In this document: one piece after another, positions 4,854 through 9,161 of the stretch
How the letters are laid out: each line of letters opens with the position of its first letter
Position numbering within the stretch: position 1 is the first letter of the stretch
Origin: DTQF01 sp038874185
Lineage (GTDB): Archaea > Micrarchaeota > Micrarchaeia > CABMEP01
Direction: 5' to 3'
Assembly: GCA_038874185.1 (NCBI GenBank)
Contig: JAVZCX010000028.1
Coordinates: 1-9,161 of the forward strand
Length of the DNA stretch: 9,161 bases
The notes under the pieces: model-generated
Seen by the model: only the letters and a program-made list of their open reading frames with translations
Told to the model about the DNA's origin: nothing
The model's database searches: none
Position numbers and translations under genes: made by a program

Positions 4854-5420
4854 TCATTCCTCCAAAGAGGATTCCACATTTTCTGCGGACTCCTTTATCT
4901 TGGCAAGCGCCTTCTTGAGAATCATGTCAGCTGTCATCTGACCATATGTTTCTATCTTGAACTTGAAATTATTGCCGTTTTTTTCATATGCAACCATTCC
5001 TGGCTGGTGCCTTGCGTGCACTCGGCCCGGTGCAAGAACAGCCTTGCACTCCATTCTTATATTTTGATCATCCAATAACTTTATTATCGGCATTTTTGGA
5101 TAAACTGGAACTACGTTTTTGTCTGTTGATTTCAAGCTCTCTGCATATATTATTCCAGGGCCTGTCACATCCAACATTAAAGTTACCTCTTCTCCTTCTT
5201 TTGCTTTTTGAGGAACTGAAAGAGGAATCAAACCAAGCCTATGTGTTATATACTCATCAAAGAAAGATGAATTATTCTCATATATCGAAACCTCTGAAAT
5301 TGCAAAGACCGGCACTGAGTTGATAGCATATCTTCTTATCAAGTTTGCAAAAGAAACGGATGCATCGCTCAGTGTAAATGTCATTTCATCCGGATTGTTT
5401 AATTCAATATTGATTTTCAT
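4854..5420 (-). CDS. rpoD: DNA-directed RNA polymerase subunit Rpo3 (D)
   Basis: The 188-residue archaeal homologue of Rpb3 and bacterial alpha nucleates RNA polymerase assembly with Rpo11 and Rpo10. The alpha-like dimerisation motif ANLIRRYAINSVPVFAI is at 25-41, followed by DEYITHRLGLIPL (55-67), and GRVHARHQP (132-140) near the second part of the dimerisation domain. There is only one cysteine (in RMECKAV), so the iron-sulfur (ferredoxin-like) domain of the longer archaeal forms is absent; this is the short type. The C-terminus is Glu-rich. The ATG at 5420-5418 is preceded by GAGAGGGAATTGA. rps11 is 55 bases upstream and tRNA-Leu 32 bases downstream. rpoN, its assembly partner, lies in the same series. 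Confidence 0.96.
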   Translation of the reverse strand: MKINIELNNPDEMTFTLSDASVSFANLIRRYAINSVPVFAISEVSIYENNSSFFDEYITHRLGLIPLSVPQKAKEGEEVTLMLDVTGPGIIYAESLKSTDKNVVPVYPKMPIIKLLDDQNIRMECKAVLAPGRVHARHQPGMVAYEKNGNNFKFKIETYGQMTADMILKKALAKIKESAENVESSLEE

Positions 5421-5475
5421 TCAATTCCCTCTCGATAGGCTCGAAACAAGCAAATGAGATGTGCATGCATATCGC

Positions 5476-6036
5476 TTATACTCTTCTTCCTCTTCTTCCA
5501 CCTGGTCTCTTTGTTGTATCAGTTGGAACAGGTGTGACGTCCTCGATTCTTTCTATTCTTAAACCTGAACGTGCAAGTGCTCTTACCACTGCCTGCGCTC
5601 CCGGGCCCGGTGTCTTTTCATTGTGTCCTCCCGGAGCCCTGATCTTGACTCGAATTCTTGTTATTCCTTTTCTCAATGCGATTTCTGCAGCCTTTGCAGT
5701 TGCTCTCATTGCAGCAAATGGTGAGCCTTCTTCTCTATCTGCGTCTACAACCATTCCACCACTTCCTCTTGCAATTATCTCTGCACCGCTGAGATCAGTT
5801 ATTGTAATAATTGTATTGTTTCTTGACGAATAAACATGTGCGATTCCAACCTTTCCTTGACCGGATGGCAGGACAGATCTTGACTTGAATCTTCCTCCTC
5901 CCCTCTGCTTTCTGAATCTAAATCCTTCTTTTTTCTCTTCTTTTTCTTCGCTTTTCTCTGTTTTCTTCTCTTCTTCAATTGGTTTAACCTGTTCTTTTTC
6001 CTTCAGAACTAATTTTTCTTTTGATTCTTCTGCCAT
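5476..6036 (-). CDS. rps11: Small-subunit ribosomal protein uS11, charged N-terminal extension
   Basis: This is archaeal uS11 (S11p), a 30S platform protein near the mRNA exit. The core from about residue 61 contains GIAHVYSSRNNTIITITDLSG, RGSGGMVVDADREEGSPFAAM and GPGAQAVVRALARSGLRI, and ends in the conserved basic tail TTKRPGGRRGRRV. The first 37 residues are Lys/Glu-rich and followed by a basic Arg/Gly/Phe stretch, so the protein is 186 residues rather than about 130-140. The ATG at 6036-6034 (MAEESK) is chosen because GGGTTGATG lies just upstream; in-frame ATG and TTG codons slightly earlier fall within that site. rps4 is 30 bases upstream. Confidence 0.96.
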   Translation of the reverse strand: MAEESKEKLVLKEKEQVKPIEEEKKTEKSEEKEEKKEGFRFRKQRGGGRFKSRSVLPSGQGKVGIAHVYSSRNNTIITITDLSGAEIIARGSGGMVVDADREEGSPFAAMRATAKAAEIALRKGITRIRVKIRAPGGHNEKTPGPGAQAVVRALARSGLRIERIEDVTPVPTDTTKRPGGRRGRRV

Positions 6037-6066
6037 AAACATCAACCCTATATAAAAACATAATTA

Positions 6067-6600
6067 TTATTCAGCCTCAGCCTCTGGCTTTTGAGATTTC
6101 AATTCAGCCTTTTCAGTAAGATCCAATTTGATTGGTTTGTAGTATCCAACTTTAGACTGCATATCAACAGATACTTGATAGCTGGGAGATCTTACTTTCC
6201 TTCCATTGACTGAAATATATCCATGAGTTATCAACTGTCTTGCCTGTCTCATTGACTTTGCAAGACCGTTTCTTACAACTATAGTTTGTAGTCTTCTCTC
6301 AAGTATATCTTTTGTTGTAAGTGAAAGAATATCGTCTGGAACTGCAGTTGGCTTGCAGTAGCCTGCCTTTATAACTCTTTGAAGAAGTTCCTGCTTTGCC
6401 TTGTTTCCTGCCTCACCAAGAGCAAGTAAAGATTTGTATTCGTTTCTTATCTTTCTAAGCAATGATTTTGCAATCCATATCTCTCTTATATTCTTCAATC
6501 CATATTCCTCAACCATGGATCCTTCTTCTTCAATTCTTGCAGAATCCCACAACTGCTGCGGTACTTCGTATTTCTTTCTCAATTTTCTTGGATCTCCCAT
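6067..6600 (-). CDS. rps4: Small-subunit ribosomal protein uS4
   Basis: At 177 residues this is normal for archaeal uS4 (S4p), a primary 16S rRNA binder in the 30S body. The N-terminus MGDPRKLRKKYEVP is the archaeal signature. The S4 RNA-binding domain spans about 102-155, with LAKSMRQARQLITHGYISV and NGRKVRSPSYQV. A short Lys/Glu/Ala tail ends the protein. I chose the ATG at 6600-6598, preceded by GAAGTGAT; an earlier in-frame ATG at 6621 would add seven hydrophobic residues and overlap that site. rps13 lies 37 bases upstream and rps11 30 bases downstream. Confidence 0.96.
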   Translation of the reverse strand: MGDPRKLRKKYEVPQQLWDSARIEEEGSMVEEYGLKNIREIWIAKSLLRKIRNEYKSLLALGEAGNKAKQELLQRVIKAGYCKPTAVPDDILSLTTKDILERRLQTIVVRNGLAKSMRQARQLITHGYISVNGRKVRSPSYQVSVDMQSKVGYYKPIKLDLTEKAELKSQKPEAEAE

Positions 6601-6637
6601 AAATATCACTTCTATAAACAAACTAAATTAAATATAA

Positions 6638-7195
6638 TTACTTCTTTGCTTGAGAAGACTTGGACTCAGCAGGCTTTGCTGCCCCACCTGGAAGTGCTTT
6701 TGATCTTATAACTCCCATAGTAAGTCCTTTTCTTCCAGATGTTCTTGTTCCCTGACCTCTTACCTTTTGTCCGTACGCATGTCTGTATCCTCTCCAAGTG
6801 TATAATGTTTTGTGTCTTTCGATGTCATTTCTTGTTGTAAATGTTACATCTGGACCAGCTACATGAATATCTTTACCTGACTCTAGATCTTTTCTTCTGT
6901 TATAAAGGTATGGTGGTACGTTATACTTTGCTGGATTTTTTACCATCTCTTCTATTTTTTCAACCTGTTCCTCACTGAGTTTTCCTATCTGAATATTCTT
7001 TGGAATGTTCATTTCTTTTGCTATTATATTTGCAAAAACATTAGACAGATTTTGTCCTACTCCTTTTACCTGTCTAAGTGCATCTCTAAGCATTATTTGT
7101 CCTTTTACATCCTTTCCAAGGATGTGCACTATTCCCCTAAAATCCTCCGATTCCTTCGGAGTTGATTTTGGATTTTGAACATTATCTTTCGCCAT
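6638..7195 (-). CDS. rps13: Small-subunit ribosomal protein uS13
   Basis: This archaeal uS13 (S13p) of the 30S head contacts P-site tRNA and bridges to the large subunit. VKGVG (43-47) lies in the helix-two-turns-helix region. The basic C-terminal segment RHAYGQKVRGQGTRTSGR (138-155) is the family signature. It has about 15 extra N-terminal residues and a 15-20 residue Ala/Lys/Ser tail, so 185 residues against roughly 150. The ATG at 7195-7193 (MAKDN) follows AGAGTGA by five bases; a GTG three codons earlier is part of that site. It is the first protein gene after tRNA-Ser, with a 236-base hairpin-rich gap upstream holding a candidate promoter. Confidence 0.96.
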   Translation of the reverse strand: MAKDNVQNPKSTPKESEDFRGIVHILGKDVKGQIMLRDALRQVKGVGQNLSNVFANIIAKEMNIPKNIQIGKLSEEQVEKIEEMVKNPAKYNVPPYLYNRRKDLESGKDIHVAGPDVTFTTRNDIERHKTLYTWRGYRHAYGQKVRGQGTRTSGRKGLTMGVIRSKALPGGAAKPAESKSSQAKK

Positions 7196-7236
7196 TCTAT
7201 TCACTCTTTATACGGATTGAATATAATACCGTTTAA

Positions 7237-7255
7237 CGCTTATTAAGTATAAGCG
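7237..7255 (-). other. Hairpin in the rps13 leader, proximal
   Basis: CGCTTAT (7237-7243) and ATAAGCG (7249-7255) pair perfectly over seven positions around a five-base loop, about 42 bases before the rps13 start codon. It could be part of a leader that senses a ribosomal protein; that is inference. Confidence 0.45.
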
Positions 7256-7286
7256 AACATTGAAATTTAATTCTGTAAGAAGAACG

Positions 7287-7314
7287 AGATGCCTAAGACT
7301 ATACTTATGCATCT
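7287..7314 (-). other. Hairpin in the rps13 leader, middle
   Basis: AGATGC (7287-7292) pairs with GCATCT (7309-7314). After one C-T mismatch, TAAG (7294-7297) pairs with CTTA (7304-7307) around a six-base loop. This gives ten pairs in total. Confidence 0.45.
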
Positions 7315-7323
7315 TCTGTACTT

Positions 7324-7340
7324 ACATTTAAGTTAAATGT
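7324..7340 (-). other. Hairpin in the rps13 leader, distal
   Basis: ACATTTA (7324-7330) and TAAATGT (7334-7340) are perfect inverted repeats around AGT. CTT and AAG just outside can extend the stem past a two-base bulge. The stem is AT-rich and so weak. Confidence 0.4.
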
Positions 7341-7367
7341 AGAAGTATAATATATTATCATAAACAA

Positions 7368-7376
7368 CTTTTTAAA
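7368..7376 (-). promoter_or_regulatory. Candidate TATA box for the rps13 operon
   Basis: TTTAAAAAG on the minus strand resembles an archaeal box A. It would place the transcript start near 7345-7350, leaving a leader of about 150 bases that contains the three hairpins. The call is by spacing and composition only. Confidence 0.35.
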
Positions 7377-7381
7377 TATTA

Positions 7382-7401
7382 CTATAGGCCTATTCCTATA
7401 G
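7382..7401 (-). other. Inverted repeat downstream of tRNA-Ser
   Basis: CTATAGG (7382-7388) and CCTATAG (7395-7401) are perfect inverted repeats around six bases, beginning about 30 bases beyond the tRNA-Ser 3' end. It might mark an RNA 3' end or bind a protein near the rps13 promoter. There is no T-run after it on the minus strand, so it is not a classical terminator. Confidence 0.4.
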
Positions 7402-7431
7402 ATACTTCATACATTTTATTTCATATTTAAG

Positions 7432-7549
7432 CGCGGAGAGTGGGATTTGAACCCACAAGGCCCTTTCGGACCACAAGCTTCCTGGCAAATACAATTATTG
7501 CCTGATTACGTTTCCAGGCTTGCGCACTACCAGGTTATGCGATCTCCGC
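7432..7549 (-). tRNA. tRNA-Ser(GGA) with a 32-nt anticodon-loop intron
   Basis: This is a class II tRNA on the minus strand. The acceptor GCGGAGA/TCTCCGC pairs fully, with G73, the archaeal serine discriminator. The D-arm is GCAT/GTGC. The anticodon stem CAAGC/GCTTG encloses CTGGAAA once the intron is removed, giving anticodon GGA at 7513-7515 (serine UCC/UCU). The long variable arm is GGTCC-GAAA-GGGCC. The T-arm GTGGG-TTCAAAT-CCCAC is intact. The spliced length is 86. CCA is not encoded. It lies between cbf5 and rps13, a usual place for a tRNA in archaeal clusters. Confidence 0.95.
7480..7511 (-). other. tRNA-Ser intron at position 37/38
   Basis: Exon CTGG (positions 32-35) pairs with intron CCAG as the 4-bp central helix. 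The 5' bulge is AAA and the 3' bulge GAA, and the anticodon stem is the outer helix. Cutting after the second base of each bulge gives the standard 37/38 junction. The inner intron helix is weak. Confidence 0.85.
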
Positions 7550-7580
7550 ATTAAAATTTTAATATATAATTACAAGATAA

Positions 7581-7590
7581 AATTTTTATA
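7581..7590 (-). promoter_or_regulatory. Candidate TATA box for tRNA-Ser
   Basis: TATAAAAATT on the minus strand, preceded by A-rich ATCAAAG resembling a BRE, lies about 32-41 bases before the tRNA 5' end. That would place the start about 10-15 bases upstream of the mature RNA. The gap is AT-rich, so the match may be chance. Confidence 0.4.
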
Positions 7591-7645
7591 CTTTGATAGT
7601 ATACTTGAGTTTTTTTCTTTATATTCTCTTATAATTATAAAGATC

Positions 7646-8614
7646 TTACTTTTTCTGCCACTTAGGATAGATCCCTCTAGGCATTATTATTCTAAGCGTT
7701 TTTGTAACTTGTTTATTTTCTATCTCTATCAGATCTTCTGAAGAATATAAAGAAGATGCAAAACCTATAAGTTCATCCTTAAGCGTCATAATTGCTACTG
7801 TTTCTCCCTCTTTTATTCCTTGATTAAATGCAACTACTCCCGGTTCCATAAGTTGAGCACCAGAACATAATGGATCAACTGCATAATCTGAAACCCATAT
7901 AAATTTAATTCCAAATCTATCTAATACATCTTCTATTGGGAGTACATACTTTCTTAAAAGTCTATCGTCATTCTCATTTTTAAATAGCCAGGAAGCCTCT
8001 GCAATCTCATGAAGAGTGATTGAGTCATTCTCAGTTAAATTCATTACAGAAATCCTTCTTAAATCGGTCATGTTTGCTCCTACTTCTAAATGTTGGCCTA
8101 TATCATGGACTAACTTTCTTATATATGTACCTGCCTCGACTTTTGCACGAAATAGAACATCTCTTCCATCTATTTCAATTATTTCTAATTCATAGATTTT
8201 TCTCTTTCTTGGTTTCCTTGCAACCGCAGATTTTACTGGTGGAATCTGTGTTATCTCTCCTTTAAACTTTTCAAACGAATCCTTTATTTTTCGTTCTTCT
8301 ACATTTTTATGCAAATGCATCACACCAACATACTCCTTATCCTTATTTAGATACGATGCAGCATAAACAGATGAACCAAGCAGAATTGGAAGAACTCCAG
8401 ATACCTCGGGATCAAGTGTTCCAGTGTGGCCTGCTTTTTTCACACCGAGTATCTTTCGTATCTGCGCAACTGCTTGATGGCTGGTCGGACCTTTAGGCTT
8501 GTCTAAATTTATAAAACCAGTGTTCAAAAGCTGTTCGATTGTTCTCTTTCTAGGTGGAACACCGTAGGCTGGATTTGATTTAAAATCCCTTTTTATATAA
8601 ACTAATTCATCCAT
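7646..8614 (-). CDS. truB: Cbf5-type tRNA/rRNA pseudouridine synthase with PUA domain
   Basis: The 322-residue archaeal Cbf5/TruB-family enzyme isomerises uridine to pseudouridine, either guided by H/ACA RNAs with Nop10, Gar1 and L7Ae or acting alone on tRNA U55. The catalytic Asp68 is in AGHTGTLDPEVSGVLP (61-76). GFINLDKPKGPTSHQAV (33-49), the Y141 region and AGTYIRKLVHDIG (161-173) are the other active-site motifs. A PUA RNA-binding domain runs from about 237 to 312 and ends in MPRGIYPKW. The ATG at 8614-8612 (MDELVY) follows GGTG by five bases; an earlier in-frame start at 8638 would span that site. It sits between rpl14e and tRNA-Ser, the conserved archaeal arrangement. Confidence 0.96.
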   Translation of the reverse strand: MDELVYIKRDFKSNPAYGVPPRKRTIEQLLNTGFINLDKPKGPTSHQAVAQIRKILGVKKAGHTGTLDPEVSGVLPILLGSSVYAASYLNKDKEYVGVMHLHKNVEERKIKDSFEKFKGEITQIPPVKSAVARKPRKRKIYELEIIEIDGRDVLFRAKVEAGTYIRKLVHDIGQHLEVGANMTDLRRISVMNLTENDSITLHEIAEASWLFKNENDDRLLRKYVLPIEDVLDRFGIKFIWVSDYAVDPLCSGAQLMEPGVVAFNQGIKEGETVAIMTLKDELIGFASSLYSSEDLIEIENKQVTKTLRIIMPRGIYPKWQKK

Positions 8615-8713
8615 ACTGGCACCAAATAGAAAAACCAAAAGATTGTATTAAAATAAAATAAGAATGAAAAGAAATAAAAATTAGTGCAAACTAAAAGATA
8701 AACTAATTGAGTC

Positions 8714-8926
8714 TTATTCATTAAGAGCTGCCTTTATCTCTTCTTCTGACTTTGGATTTACTTTTTTACCCAAAGGAGAGAGATGTAGTATGTTTGCCTT
8801 TCTTGCCTGTTTCCTTTCCTTTGAAACTATCTCAACAAACTGATTATCCAATACATTGATTACAACACATTTTTCTCCAGCATCTCTTCCTGTTTTCTTA
8901 ATACAAACCATGCCTTCTTCTATCAT
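8714..8926 (-). CDS. rpl14e: Large-subunit ribosomal protein eL14
   Basis: This 70-residue protein matches archaeal eL14 (L14e), a short KOW-like large-subunit protein. The visible signature is GMVCIKKTGRDAGEKCVVI (5-23), then the NILHLSPLGKKV segment. Archaeal forms are usually 75-95 residues, so this is a little short but has both ends. The ATG at 8926-8924 follows AGGTGA by four bases. It lies 99 bases upstream of cbf5, its usual neighbour. Confidence 0.93.
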   Translation of the reverse strand: MIEEGMVCIKKTGRDAGEKCVVINVLDNQFVEIVSKERKQARKANILHLSPLGKKVNPKSEEEIKAALNE

Positions 8927-9024
8927 GATATCACCTGATTGAAAATGTTTAATTATATTACGAATTTTACAGATTTAATTTATGCTTAATTAATATGTTG
9001 CAATATTATTAAATTTATCATCTT

Positions 9025-9030
9025 AAAAAA
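9025..9030 (-). terminator. T6 run after the partial membrane gene
   Basis: Six T residues on the minus strand begin five bases after the stop codon of the gene at the right edge. A short oligo-T of this kind can end archaeal transcripts, which would make rpl14e start a new unit. The 110-base gap to rpl14e is AT-rich and has no gene. Confidence 0.3.
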
Positions 9031-9035
9031 TTATT

Positions 9036-9161
9036 TTATTCTTCGTATGTTTTTTCAATAACTGCATTATATACTAAAGTAGTTATTGCAAGACCAAGCA
9101 GTGAACCTAAAAGTGTTGCTGTTGCAAATCCTATGATCTCAACTATGTTTGAAAACATAAG
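9036..9161 (-). CDS. Unrecognised small or partial membrane protein (C-terminus)
   Basis: Forty-one codons before a stop run off the right edge. The sequence has a single hydrophobic segment (IIGFATATLLGSLLGLAITT), then a short charged end, VIEKTYEE. A Met at the second codon (9158-9156) could be the start of a 40-residue protein, but no upstream site is visible, so it may equally be the end of a longer one. In many archaea adk, a DUF106 protein or cmk precede rpl14e; this C-terminus does not look like any of them to me. Function is unknown. Confidence 0.5.
   Translation of the reverse strand, partial: LMFSNIVEIIGFATATLLGSLLGLAITTLVYNAVIEKTYEE

Overview
The window reads as AT-rich archaeal chromosome. 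The evidence is the gene set (RNA polymerase subunits Rpo3/RpoD and Rpo10/RpoN, eL14, eL18, archaeal-type uS2, uS4, uS9, uS11, uS13 and uL13, and a Cbf5-type pseudouridine synthase with a PUA domain), ribosome-binding sites of the GGTGAT type, and three tRNA genes without encoded CCA that carry bulge-helix-bulge introns. The compact gene set, the Lys/Glu-rich tails on several ribosomal proteins and the Cys-repeat lipoprotein suggest a small-genome (DPANN-like) archaeon. That placement is inference; no single gene here proves a lineage.

Layout: from the right edge leftwards, nearly everything is on the minus strand. The order is the C-terminus of an unrecognised membrane protein (9036-9161), rpl14e, cbf5/truB, tRNA-Ser(GGA), a 236-base gap with four hairpins and a candidate promoter, rps13, rps4, rps11, rpoD, tRNA-Leu(GAG), rpl18e, rpl13, rps9, a small Pcc1-like protein, rpoN, tRNA-Pro(GGG), a tandem-repeat gap, and rps2. 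This is the conserved archaeal 'alpha-like' ribosomal/RNA polymerase cluster, but rpoK and enolase, usually between rpoN and rps2, are absent. The left end holds one convergent plus-strand gene (119-1381). It encodes a secreted lipoprotein of 420 residues built from 14 tandem two-cysteine repeats behind a sequon-rich linker.

The most unusual features are the tRNAs. All three are interrupted. tRNA-Ser has an ordinary 37/38 anticodon-loop intron, but tRNA-Leu (78-nt intron, position 59/60) and tRNA-Pro (42-nt intron, best fit 58/59) are interrupted inside the T-loop, where simple tRNA searches would miss them. The tRNA-Leu intron forms a textbook bulge-helix-bulge motif between the T-stem and a 7-bp intron helix.

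The minus-strand genes form an information-processing operon, probably with internal tRNA processing. Cbf5 and the possible Pcc1/KEOPS subunit would modify the tRNA and rRNA that the other genes use. The plus-strand lipoprotein is unrelated to this machinery and is the best candidate for something undescribed. The two sides are separated by an A-rich gap (T-rich on the minus strand) that can serve as terminator for rps2. No mobile element, CRISPR array or prophage was seen, and no gene-free stretch exceeds 300 bases.
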